This document shows, one piece after another, positions 1 to 7,498 of a DNA stretch of 10,474 nucleotides. The notes under the pieces are model-generated. The model saw nothing but the letters and a program-made list of their open reading frames with translations, made no database searches and was not told where the DNA came from. Where the stretch lies: positions 1 to 10,474 of the forward strand of contig JAOXYB010063179.1 in assembly GCA_028565635.1 (NCBI GenBank), in the 5' to 3' direction. A program made the position numbers and the translations under genes. Position 1 is the stretch's first letter, and each line of letters starts with the position of its first letter. The DNA is from Phoronis ovalis (lineage: Eukaryota > Phoronida > Phoronidae).

Positions 1-37
1 CAGGAAGAAGTACTCAAAGACTAAGAGAAGAGGCAAG
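1..37 (+). CDS. Mini-exon copy A (3' part): N-terminal segment of the aminotransferase
   Basis: Read from base 3, this gives GRSTQRLREEA and then two bases (AG) of a split codon, followed by the donor GTAAG at 38-42. The two leftover bases join the first base of the exon at 676 to restore an arginine codon, giving R-L-R-E-E-A-R followed by S-I-I-K-D. This matches the T-G-x-x-T-x-R-x-R-x-E-A-R stretch that precedes the conserved N-A-S region in this family. The upstream border of the exon is outside the window. It is one of two tandem copies; reading through its donor would hit an in-frame TAA at 39-41. Confidence 0.6.
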
Positions 38-60
38 GTAAGAAAATACACATACTACAG

Positions 61-106
61 CCAATGTTACAGGAAGATGTACTCAAAGACTACGAGCAGA
101 AGCAAG
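61..106 (+). CDS. Mini-exon copy B: alternative N-terminal segment
   Basis: A 46-nt exon candidate between the acceptor TACTACAG (53-60) and the donor GTAAG (107-111). Read as CC + 14 codons + AG, it gives NVTGRCTQRLRAEA and the first two bases of an arginine codon completed at 676. It fits the family pattern T-G-x-x-T-x-R-x-R-x-E-A-R slightly better than copy A because the leading N-V-T is visible. The two copies differ at four exon positions (two silent, two changing S/C and E/A). Only 23 nt separate copy A's donor from copy B's acceptor, too short for a normal intron, so the two copies are probably alternatives and not used together. Confidence 0.6.
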
Positions 107-675
107 GTAAGAAAATACACATACTACAGCCAATGTATAAACATTTTCTCCAACTAAATAACTGAAAATATAATATGTTGTGTTGTGAAAATAAAATATT
201 AAAAAAATTAAATATTAATTAAAATAAAAAATTTGGCCAGGCAGACTTGAGCCAGTCTAAGTGGAGACCATCTGGTGGAAATTCCACGAATTACAAGTTA
301 AACATGTCGCTTTAGAGTTCTACCCTAATGAATCCCTTCCTGTAAATAAATGGTATTCGTACTTTTTACTGCGTTTCTAATACCATCTACTTCTAAATGA
401 CAGTTATCATAAATCAATCCTATGTAAAACTGAAAAGCGAGTAAATAGTAAATAAGAATTACCTGTTAACAAACACTATATTCAGTAGCAGTGAACGCCA
501 CCTGCGTAGTTCTATATTACGCTATATTTATTTTCATTTTGAAATAAAATAAACATTGCCCGCCGTGTATTGAACTCCCTGCAAATATATCATTGACACT
601 TCAATCTGGCAACCAAGATAAAACTAAATTCAATCACAACAACCAACGAGAAAGATACCGCAACTTTTATTTTAG
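107..675 (+). other. Intron between the mini-exon and the first long exon
   Basis: The donor is GTAAG at 107 and the acceptor TTTTATTTTAG ends at 675. A short partial third repeat (CCAATGT, 130-136) follows copy B. The rest is A/T-rich with A-runs (about 185-232). I see no coding segment or recognisable repeat. An ATG at 593 opens a frame that runs into the next exon, but its first 27 codons do not resemble the family and are read as intron. Confidence 0.8.
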
Positions 676-937
676 GTCCATCATAAAGGATTGTGTAAAT
701 GCTTCGGAGGAAGATGTCGTCATTTTCACTGGAAATGGTGTTACCGGTGCTGTGCATAAATTGATTGCAGTTATGAACATAACAAAAGACAGCGAAAAAA
801 CTGTCGTGCTAACGAGTCCTTATGAGCACCATTCTAATTTATTACCGTGGATAGAAACGGGAGCAACAGTAATTAGAATTTCTGAAACAAAGACAGGCGG
901 TCAGATTGATCTTGAAGACTTAGAATTACAACTTACG
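676..937 (+). CDS. Exon: N-terminal PLP-fold region of the class V aminotransferase
   Basis: A 262-nt exon that begins with the third base of a split arginine codon and ends in phase 0 before GTAAGG. Key stretches are CVNASEEDVVIFTGNG, then T-G-A-V-H-K-L (typical of the glycine/threonine-rich phosphate-binding region of the family) and S-P-Y-E-H-H-S-N-L-L-P-W, whose histidines are expected to lie over the PLP ring. The exon ends in an acidic helix, D-L-E-D-L-E-L-Q-L-T. The acceptor at 675 is preferred to the upstream ATG at 593 because homology begins exactly there and the phase matches the mini-exon donor. Confidence 0.9.
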
Positions 938-1148
938 GTAAGGTTGTTAAGTAATATTTATTTAAATAATAACATAAATTAGAAACTAGATTGTATTTGT
1001 TGTGGCACTTAGTCGTGCCATATACTAGTTATCAAGTGGAATAAAACTTATTTATTTTATTCTTTTGAAACCAATTAATAAACGGATACCAAACTATAAT
1101 AATGTAAACAGTATTCGCCATGTGTTTGACGTTAATGTAACTTTTCAG

Positions 1149-1330
1149 ACATTTGAAGCAGACGGATATAAGATTATTGCCTCTTTTTCGGCAGCCAGTA
1201 ATATTACGGGCATCATCTCGAATACAGTAGCAGTATCAGAAATTGTCCACAAACATGGCGGACTGGTATTCTGGGATTACGCAACTGCTGGGCCATACTT
1301 AAACATTGATATGAATGAGTCACAAACAGC
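1149..1330 (+). CDS. Exon: central PLP-binding region
   Basis: A 182-nt exon. The acceptor AACTTTTCAG ends at 1148 and the donor GTAGGT starts at 1331. It starts in phase 0 and leaves two bases (GC), completed by G at 1722. It encodes T-F-E-A-D-G-Y-K, then S-F-S-A-A-S-N-I-T-G-I, then H-K-H-G-G-L-V-F-W-D-Y-A-T-A-G-P-Y. The aspartate at 1275-1277 is the expected ligand of the PLP pyridine nitrogen in fold-type I enzymes. The donor at 1331 is chosen because one frame further would run into TAG at 1332-1334 and because only this site keeps phase with the next exon. Confidence 0.9.
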
Positions 1331-1721
1331 GTAGGTGTTTAGCATTGTCTGTTAGTAACATATCTGAGCAAATAACTTATATGCCTTAGAAAATCGATCT
1401 AATGTTTGGCGATTATTTTTCTAATACGCTTCATCAAATGGTGGCAGAAATTTGTGATAACATGGTGTTAATTTGCGAGTACAAACACTAACAACAAAAA
1501 CTCTCAGTTGCTATGGTTTAGATTCATAATCATTCATAATCCAAACTTATACATGTTTTCAGTTGCATTTTGGGCGAATTTAGGTAAAACCTGTTGTTGT
1601 CACTTTCTACGCAGTGTTTACCAACTAATAAATACATGTTCCACAGCTCTGTTATGAAAAGGCAATGAAAAAAATCAGCGACGAAAATCTTACCAAGTAA
1701 TCTTAAAGTGCTTTTTTCCAG
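1331..1721 (+). other. Intron
   Basis: A 391-nt intron from GTAGGT to CTTTTTTCCAG. A decoy pyrimidine-poor AG at about 1561 is not supported by phase. I see no repeat or coding segment inside. Confidence 0.85.
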
Positions 1722-1854
1722 GCACAAAGATGCAATATTCCTGTCGCCTCACAAATTTGTCGGTGGACCAGGCACACCGGGTGTTCTGATTGCCAGAAGA
1801 AGCCTCTTCGTCAATCCTATTCCTCATTGTGGAGGCGGAGGAACAGTGTCGTAT
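1722..1854 (+). CDS. Exon: Schiff-base lysine region
   Basis: A 133-nt exon between CTTTTTTCCAG and GTAAGT. It encodes H-K-D-A-I-F-L-S-P-H-K-F-V-G-G-P-G-T-P-G-V-L. The lysine after S-P-H (1753-1755) is the expected internal aldimine lysine of class V aminotransferases. It continues with A-R-R-S-L-F and a glycine-rich C-G-G-G-G-T-V-S-Y. The first base completes the GC left by the previous exon, and the end is phase 0. This is the strongest single functional signature in the gene. Confidence 0.94.
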
Positions 1855-2167
1855 GTAAGTTATTGTTTCATCTTTTGCCAAATATTATAATATATGTGCT
1901 TGGCTGTGGATACAAAATACATGCCTTCTGATGGGCGCCATTGTTGGTTAACAAACATATACCATACATAATGGTACTGCGCATGTTGACAATATAACAT
2001 GCGCAGTAACGTTATGTTTGGCCTATTTTATAAGATGTATGGGTGGCTAACATTTGACGAATACGGCTAATACTTATTAACGTTGAAAAGCTGTTGTTAT
2101 AAAATTCATGGGCTAGACCTGGAACATACCATTTTCCAGCTAATTAACATGTTTAATGTGTTGCTAG
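1855..2167 (+). other. Intron carrying a hairpin-forming inverted repeat
   Basis: A 313-nt intron from GTAAGT to GTTGCTAG. It contains a perfect 13-bp inverted repeat with an 8-nt loop (1975-1987 / 1996-2008), listed separately. No coding content is seen. Confidence 0.85.
1967..2016. repeat. Inverted repeat with 21-nt arms, possible centre of a MITE-like element
   Basis: TACTGCGCATGTT at 1975-1987 pairs perfectly with AACATGCGCAGTA at 1996-2008 across the loop GACAATAT. The arms extend outward to 21 nt (1967-1987 and 1996-2016) with two mismatches. Weaker outward similarity (around 1930-1960 against 2020-2050) hints at a longer, decayed palindrome such as a folded MITE, but no clear target duplication was found. 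Confidence 0.75.
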
Positions 2168-2278
2168 GTAACTCGCGAGACACACAGGTACTTAGGTAAC
2201 ATCGAGGAGAGAGAAGAGGGTGGTACACCTGCGATTGTTGAAGCAATTCGAGCGGGTCTCGTCTTTCAACTGAAACAG
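2168..2278 (+). CDS. Exon: E-E-R-E-E-G-G-T-P segment
   Basis: A 111-nt exon (37 codons, phase 0 at both ends) between GTTGCTAG and GTCATT. It encodes V-T-R-E-T-H-R-Y-L-G-N-I-E-E-R-E-E-G-G-T-P and then E-A-I-R-A-G-L-V-F-Q-L-K-Q. The G-G-T-P-x-I-V-x-x-I-R-A-G pattern is characteristic of this eukaryotic class V branch and follows the glycine-rich T-V-S-Y of the previous exon directly. The donor GTCATT is weak, but no other site keeps the frame. Confidence 0.88.
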
Positions 2279-2511
2279 GTCATTACAAACTTACCTTCGT
2301 ATCAAACCAGAAATTGATTTTTTTAGAAAATACGGTATTATTCCTTACATCCTTAGTCTAACATACGCTTTTAGAACTGTAATAAAACATACGGTTTTGG
2401 TATTCATAACGCCCAGATACCAAGACCTTCGACAAATTTGTTCGACAACAGCTAGAAATATTGCATCCTTTAGTCTGGAAAAGTTTGTAATACAACAGGG
2501 TATTTTTATAG
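2279..2511 (+). other. Intron with two competing 3' splice sites
   Basis: A 233-nt intron. Two AG acceptors lie 7 nt apart, at 2510-2511 (TTTTTATAG) and 2517-2518 (TCTTTAG). Only the first keeps phase 0 with the upstream exon; use of the second would shift the frame. Confidence 0.8.
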
Positions 2512-2763
2512 TCTTTAGATATCAGTTTTCTTCGCAATAAAGAAGAAGAAATTCACAAACGGGCATTAAACAAGTGGAAACAGAACACTCATTTGATGAT
2601 ACTTGGAAGTCATTCAGCCATGAGAATACCCATATATTCATTCCTCATCAAGCACCCTAAAAGTAACCAATTGTTGCATTACAATTTTGTTGCGGCCATT
2701 TTGAATGACCTTTTTGGGATCCAGTCCCGTGGTGGATGTGCGTGTGCAGGACCATACGCAGAG
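2512..2763 (+). CDS. Exon: C-terminal domain with the CACAG loop
   Basis: A 252-nt exon (84 codons, phase 0 at both ends). It starts S-L-D-I-S-F-L-R-N-K-E-E-E-I-H, continues with W-K-Q-N-T-H-L-M-I-L-G-S and R-I-P-I-Y-S-F-L-I-K-H-P, and ends F-G-I-Q-S-R-G-G-C-A-C-A-G-P-Y-A-E before GTAACA. In desulfurases and lyases of the class V family the catalytic cysteine sits on a loop after a conserved R-x-G. Here two cysteines (2737-2739 and 2743-2745) follow R-G-G. Whether either is catalytic is inferred from position only. Confidence 0.92.
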
Positions 2764-3499
2764 GTAACACATGAGGATAAATATTTTATAGAGATCAGAA
2801 TTGTTTGGCATCGACAGTATATTATGCTTGATATTTCTGTTTTGTGAAGTGTAGTATGTGAGACTTTACACTAAGTGCAAACTATGCATGTAACTAACAA
2901 GACAAACCGTCACAAGTAAAATAAGACTTGGAAGTATTATCAACTGCTTGTTTTATACGAATCTTTCAGTTGACTAGGGAATTAACTTAGAATCAAAGTC
3001 AACACAGGATTTCGGCAAAGTATACTCATGCCTATTGGTGATCAGGATGTAACTGAAATCAAACAAATAATGTCCGGCATTTATGTCTGTAGAAGACAAA
3101 GACAGAGGGCACATATAACCATGTGAGGTCCCAGGGAATTGCCACCCTGGACAGAGACTGACATGACCAACTCCAGTTATGGCTACGAGTAAAACAGATC
3201 AATGGGACCTACTGTCAAGCGACATCTGGTGTCAAAGGATCATGCTGCAAATGTTTTGTTTTATACTGCTCAAAGTATATAGAAAATGGAAAAAAATATT
3301 TGGGTGCATATTTACAAATAAGACCAACAAAGATAATGAATTCCCTTAAATGAAAGCATACATACTATATGGATGTAAACTTGGACAATGATCAAATATC
3401 TGATCAAATAAATCATGTTATTAATTGATTGCAAATTGTTGAAATAGCATTCTAGTAGTAGTAATGCCAAGACATACAGGCAACTTTTTTTCCTTGCAG
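2764..3499 (+). other. Long intron
   Basis: A 736-nt intron from GTAACA to a strong acceptor TTTTTTTCCTTGCAG. A stretch at about 3080-3260 is richer in G+C and has a small hairpin (CCAGGG/CCCTGG around 3131-3150). It may be an old repeat fragment, but I cannot name it. The rest is plain A/T-rich intron. Confidence 0.8.
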
Positions 3500-3591
3500 G
3501 ATCTACTAGGTATATCAGAAACAGTTGCTAGAAAATTTTTCTACTTTCTTACCCCACCTAGCGAGCGTGATGATAATCGAGATGACTCTGG
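3500..3591 (+). CDS. Exon: D-L-L-G-I-S segment and acidic linker
   Basis: A 92-nt exon, phase 0 in and two bases (GG) out, followed by GTGAG. It encodes D-L-L-G-I-S-E-T-V-A-R-K-F-F-Y-F-L, which directly continues the A-G-P-Y-A-E of the previous exon. An acidic, poorly ordered tail follows (S-E-R-D-D-N-R-D-D-S). Confidence 0.88.
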
Positions 3592-3727
3592 GTGAGCGTC
3601 AGCGATAGTAAATATATATTAAAGATCTTAATAACAAATATTTCTTGTATCTATAAATGTCTTTCAAATATTCATATTCTTAATACACGAGTTAATACAT
3701 GGGAATATAATACATCGTTTATTGTAG

Positions 3728-3775
3728 ACTCTCCGAAGAGGATCATGAACTGGCAGAAACTATGGATATTATGAA
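3728..3775 (+). CDS. 48-nt micro-exon: acidic linker
   Basis: Acceptor TTTATTGTAG ends at 3727 and the donor GTATGT starts at 3776. The first base completes the GG left at 3591 (glycine). Fifteen codons follow, giving LSEEDHELAETMDIM, and AA is left for the next exon. Its length is a multiple of three, so skipping it would keep the frame. Support comes from splice sites and phase more than from conserved residues. Confidence 0.75.
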
Positions 3776-4282
3776 GTATGTAATTGTATTTATGGAATTA
3801 TTACTAATGTATCATCCGTCAGGCCCTTTCATGTACTAAAAGTGATTTGTGTTAAAGTTAATCCAGCGTTCCCATGTTACCGTAGTGATATTACGCCTAA
3901 CAGAATTATAGTTTTGAGTAAAATTCCTGTTTCGTAAATCGCCGTTTTAAAAGTTCGATATTCCCGACCTTAGCCCAAACTTTGACTTCAGCTGGTATGT
4001 GTCAGCCGTAAGGAATGAGGAAACCAATTATCTCCAAACTTAGCATTGCGTCACGTAAAGGACATGTACGGATATATAATGCGATATCTTTCATGTAAAT
4101 TATAGTTTTATTCACAGGTGAATATATATAATCATCATTGTCCTTCACAAGAAGATCACTCGTAGTTCACTCGCTACTCTTAGCTCGCCTCTCTTTTCTA
4201 TTATATTACGAATGCATCACATGTTACTGAGCGATACATTCTATTTGACTGTTGTTCATTGAATATCTTTATTTTTTGACAG
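3776..4282 (+). other. Intron
   Basis: A 507-nt intron from GTATGT to ATTTTTTGACAG. A/T-rich; no coding segment, repeat or RNA gene seen. Confidence 0.85.
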
Positions 4283-4394
4283 GCCTGGATTCACTCGTTT
4301 AAATTTACCCTATTTTGCACCTGACGATGTTATCGATTATGTTATCACTGCTGTCGACATGGTGGCTACACATGGCTGGACGTTACTTCCGCAG
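4283..4394 (+). CDS. Exon: P-G-F-T-R-L-N-L-P-Y segment
   Basis: A 112-nt exon. Its first base completes a lysine codon, then P-G-F-T-R-L-N-L-P-Y-F, and then D-Y-V-I-T-A-V-D-M-V-A-T-H-G-W-T-L-L-P-Q before GTAACT (phase 0). The R-x-N-L-P-Y-F pattern followed by a helix ending H-G-W-x-L-L-P-Q is typical of the C-terminal small domain of this branch. Confidence 0.9.
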
Positions 4395-4928
4395 GTAACT
4401 TATTCTACCAGTTAGAGTTTTAAAAATGCGCAAATAGGCACATAGGTGAGCAGGAAGAGTGTATTTGTGATTGTGCCCATATTGTTACTGCTGAGAAGAA
4501 ACTGGTGAAAGATGAGTCACGTGCCTAATACAACAATAAATATGACAAAAAACTTTAATTTTGGCTAGCTTACATTTATCATATATATGTATTGTGCTTT
4601 CAGTGTTAATTGAATTTCTTCAGTTTTAATTTGTGGATAATATGAATAGATAAAACATTAATAAATACAAAAAAAATTAAGACCAGTTATGCATATAATT
4701 GGATCGTATTTTATGATTTAATTATACATCTCCTATTTAGCAACAAAATAGAAATCACTTTTTATTCTAGATATAGTAACTATATAGTTTAAAAACAAAT
4801 AAAACTACTGCGCAGCTGTAGCTGCAAACTTACATGCCAGTTGATTGATGGGCACAAAGAATATATGCTATAGTTTATGTGTATGGTTAAGAATTAATAT
4901 AGAATGAGTTAAACCTTTTTATACACAG
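4395..4928 (+). other. Intron
   Basis: A 534-nt intron from GTAACT to TATACACAG, strongly A/T-rich. A decoy acceptor-like TTGTGCTTTCAG lies near 4594-4605 but leads into no open family-like segment. Confidence 0.85.
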
Positions 4929-5072
4929 TACAAGTTTGACAGCCGCAGCGGAGCCTGGTACCGAGCAAATATGAGACCTGAAGGTGTTCTCAGCTTGCAT
5001 GACGTACAGTTCAGCAAAGATGGTGATGTTCTGTATCAATTCGAGAAACTAACGGATAAACTCAGTTTACAA
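4929..5072 (+). CDS. Exon: last visible exon of the aminotransferase
   Basis: A 144-nt exon (48 codons, phase 0 both ends) between TATACACAG and GTAGGT. It encodes Y-K-F-D-S-R-S-G-A-W-Y-R-A-N and then V-L-S-L-H-D-V-Q-F-S-K-D-G, ending K-L-T-D-K-L-S-L-Q. It directly continues the L-L-P-Q of the previous exon. The open frame runs on past the donor for 70 codons without family-like content and is read as intron. A further C-terminal exon or exons would be expected, but none was found up to the window end. Confidence 0.85.
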
Positions 5073-5239
5073 GTAGGTTATATTAGTTTTAAGTTAGCAT
5101 GTGCAGTGTGTTCTGACAGTCATATTCTATACAGTGATAGCGTCACAAATTCACCCAATTACAAAGTTATCAAATTGTATATCGCTATTTATAAAGGAAA
5201 CACAAGAATTGAGATTAAGATTTATTGTATACACAACTA

Positions 5240-5294
5240 TTGGAATCATTCCTCATTGGCATCCTTCAGTCTCGGAAGACTATAGAGTTGTGCT
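5240..5294 (-). other. LINE 3' UTR and tail
   Basis: Between the ORF stop (TAG, 5295-5297) and A/T-rich host sequence there are about 55 nt. On the minus strand they read through GAGACTGAAGGATGCCAATG and end in a short ATG-like tail. The exact border with the host intron is uncertain. Confidence 0.55.
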
Positions 5295-5870
5295 CTAAGT
5301 GTTTATTTTGGTACAGCGTGGGGTGTGGCTGGCCAGTCCGACGCGGGAATGACAGTCCCTATGGCAGAGGGCACAGATGAAGTGTGACGCTGGTCTGTCT
5401 TCCTGGGCTGCAGCCTTTCTTCTCATTCTCTTTGCCTCGTGCTGCTGAGCAAATGTCTCTTCAAACTTGGAGAGACCTTTCTGCACAGTCTGTCTCCAGG
5501 TTGACCGAGGGCTGTTGCTTTCCAGTTGTTCTGGTCGATGTTCAAGGCTTTTAGGTCCCTCTTGCACACGTCTTTGAATCTCAGCTGTGGTCTGCCTGTG
5601 GGACGTTTTCCGTGCACAAGTTATCCATAGAGGAGGTCTTTAGGAATCCGTCCGTAATCCATGCGCACGGCATGGCCGAGCCAGCGCATACGCCTCTGTT
5701 TGAGCAGCGTGTACATGCTGGTGCATCCAGCTCTTTCCACGACAATGTTGTTTGGGACCTTGTCCTGCCAGGTGATGTTCAGGATGCGTCGGAGGCAACG
5801 CATGTGAAAAGCATTGAGCTTTCGCTCCTGTCGGGCACGGAAAGTCCAGGACTCGCTACCAAACAGGAGG
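5295..5870 (-). pseudogene. LINE ORF, C-terminal region with C2HC zinc-binding motif
   Basis: Broken 3' end of the LINE protein. The first part (5624-5870) includes M-R-C-L-R-R-I-L, W-Q-D-K-V-P and L-K-Q-R-R-M-R-W-L-G-H-A, a well-known post-RT region of animal LINEs. A TAA stop (5621-5623) interrupts it after D-L-L-Y-G. The frame continues with G-K-R-P-T-G-R-P-Q-L-R-F-K-D and then shifts near 5505-5524. The last frame holds a lysine/arginine-rich helix and C-A-L-C followed by 12 residues, then H-T-P-R-C (5313-5375), a C2HC finger probably used for nucleic-acid binding. Confidence 0.85.
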
Positions 5871-6700
5871 TGCTCAGGACGCAGGCTCTATAGATCTGGA
5901 TCTTTGTGTGCTCACTTAGCTTGCTGTTTTTCCATGCTTTCTTTGTCAGTCTGGTCATGGTGGTAGCTGCCTTGGCAATGCGCTTGTTGAGCTCTGCGTC
6001 AGATGAAAGGGTGTCTGAGATAGTTGAGCCCAGGTACACGAAGTCGTCGACGACATCCAGTTCATGGTCATTGATGCTGATGGCTGGGGGAGAATCAACG
6101 TCCTGTCCCATGACTTGTGTTTTCTTCAAGCTGAAGCGAGTCATGAGCTGCTGTAGGTCCTCAGCTGAGTGGGCGGTTACTGCTGCATCGTCTGCAAAGA
6201 GGAAGTCACGCAGGCACCTCAGCTGGACTTTAGTCTTGGCTCTTACTCTGGAGAGGTTGAAGAGCTTTCCGTCTGACCTGGTTCGGAGGTAGATACCTTC
6301 AGCGGCAGGAGGAAATGCGTGTTTCAGCATCACAGCAAAGAAGATTCCAAACAAGGTGGGAGCCAGGACGCAACCCTGTTTCACTCCGCTCCGTATGTTG
6401 AAGGCAGCTGATGTTGAACCATCAAAGATGACGGTGCCATTCGCGTCTTCGTGGAAGGATCTGATGAAGCTGAGAAGTTTGGGTGGACATCCAATCTTGG
6501 GGAGGATCTTGAAGAGGCCATCTCTACTGACCAGATCGAAAGCCTTTGTGAGGTCTATGAAGGCAACGAAGAGTGGCTGCCTTTGCTCCCTACATTTCTC
6601 CTGAAGTTGTTTGAGTGATAAGATCATGTCTATAGTGGATCTGTTGGCACGGAAACCGCACTGCGATTCAGGATAGACTTGCTCTGCAATTCAAGTACTT
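5871..6700 (-). pseudogene. LINE reverse transcriptase core (fingers/palm)
   Basis: This holds the RT palm motifs in one frame. Motif A is F-I-D-L-T-K-A-F-D (6535-6561), motif B S-G-V-K-Q-G-C-V-L-A-P-T-L-F, motif C F-A-D-D (6187-6198) and a later F-V-Y-L-G-S-T-I-S. The catalytic aspartates are present. Upstream of 6627 the frame is also open, through F-R-A-N-R-S-T, to a frameshift at about 6690. After the F-A-D-D region, M-T-R-F is joined directly to S-L-K-K-T-Q (about 6132); about ten residues appear missing compared with related elements I remember. A frame change at about 5868-5873 ends the segment. Role in an intact element: target-primed reverse transcription. This copy cannot make a full protein. 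Confidence 0.92.
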
Positions 6701-7498
6701 GGAGCCTCTTCAGTACTACTCGTGCAAAGACTTTCCAACGATGCTGAGGAGGGATATGCCGCGTTAATTATTGCAATCGCTTCTGTCACCTTTGTTTTTG
6801 TACAGTGTGACGACGTTAGCATCCCTCATGTCTTGTGGTACTTCGCCTTCACTCCAACAGAGGCAGCTGATTCCATGCAACTCGGTGATGAGTGTCTCTT
6901 TGCAGCACTTCAGTACTTCGGCGGGAATACCGTCTTTCCCTGGTGCCTTGCCAGAGGCAAGAGAGTACAGGGCTTCGCTGAGTTCGTCTATGGTTGGTTC
7001 TCTGTCAAGCTCTTCCAGCTCTGGTAGGCACTCTATGGCATTCAGAGCATCTTCTGTGACTACATTTTCCCATGCATATAGCTCAGTGTAGTGTTCTACC
7101 CAGCACTCCATCTGTTGTTCTCTGTCTTGAATCACTTCCCCTGTAGCTGATTTCAACGGGGCAGTTTTCTTTTGCGTTGGGCCCAATGCCTGCTTGATGC
7201 CGTCATACATTTCCTTGATGTTGCCTGTGTCAGCTGCGATCTGAATCTGGGAGCAGAGCTGAAGCCAATAGTCGTTGGCGCATTGCCTGGCACACTGCTG
7301 GACTTTACTGCGAGCAACACGGAGAACCTGGAGGTTCTGCTCACTGGGATTGGTTTTGTATGCTATCAATGCGTTTCTCTTGGCCTCGATGACTGGTGTC
7401 ATTTCTTCTGAGTGGGCTACAAAGCAATCAGCTGACTTGCTGGTATTTTTGCCAATAGTTGACATGGCGGCATTGTAGACAACATCTCTGAAGTGTTC
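6701..7498 (-). pseudogene. LINE linker and N-terminal RT region
   Basis: A long open segment (6767-7465 and a little upstream) with T-P-V-I-E-A-K-R, a long helical linker, and the N-terminal RT signature S-G-K-A-P-G-K-D-G-I-P-A-E-V-L-K (S to P at 6923-6955), then V-V-T-L-Y-K-N-K-G-D-R-S-D-C-N-N. It ends at a TAA (6764-6766), where a tyrosine codon is expected by analogy with relatives. The frame stays LINE-like for about ten codons (R-G-I-S-L-L-S-I-V-G-K). Two close frame changes follow, near 6731 and 6690. Confidence 0.9.

Larger units (their letters stand above)
1..138 (+). repeat. Two-copy 69-bp tandem duplication covering a mini-exon and its splice sites
   Basis: Bases 1-69 and 70-138 are direct repeats. 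There are four differences in the exon part (9/78, 24/93, 28/97, 32/101). The following stretch, from the donor through the acceptor-like TACTACAGCCAATGT, is identical. The unit equals 46 nt of exon plus 23 nt of intron. More copies may lie left of the window. Confidence 0.92.
1..5072 (+). other. Split gene: class V aminotransferase / cysteine desulfurase-like PLP enzyme (partial)
   Basis: This is the gene span; the exons are listed separately. Joining them at GT-AG borders gives about 460 codons without a stop, and the phases agree at every junction. Seen: a conserved Y-E-H-H-S-N segment (821-838), F-S-A-A-S-N-x-T-G, F-W-D-Y-A-T with the aspartate expected to pair with the PLP ring nitrogen, S-P-H-K-F-V-G-G-P-G with the Schiff-base lysine at 1753-1755, and R-G-G-C-A-C-A-G-P near the C-terminal side. 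Known of the family: fold-type I PLP enzymes (Aminotran_5) include cysteine desulfurases and selenocysteine lyases, which use a cysteine on a loop near the active site. Inferred: a soluble PLP enzyme of unknown substrate; a desulfurase role is possible but unproven. The start lies upstream of the window. The end is not visible; a roughly 3.9-kb LINE follows the last exon. All exons are open, so the gene looks functional. Confidence 0.9.

Noticed and set aside
1-138. CRISPR-like direct repeats
   Set aside because: Only two copies, no spacer pattern, and the repeat carries a coding exon with splice sites.
593-675. ATG-started frame leading into the first long exon
   Set aside because: The peptide before 676 has no family resemblance, a good TTTTATTTTAG acceptor ends at 675, and the mini-exon donor phase fits the exon only if it starts at 676.
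3080-3260. G+C-richer stretch with a CCAGGG/CCCTGG hairpin, possible SINE or transposon fragment
   Set aside because: No recognisable promoter boxes, terminal repeats or open frame; too little to name.
5073-5285. Open frame continuing past the donor at 5073
   Set aside because: The 70 codons after a good GTAGGT donor do not look like the family and run into the LINE 3' end; read as intron.
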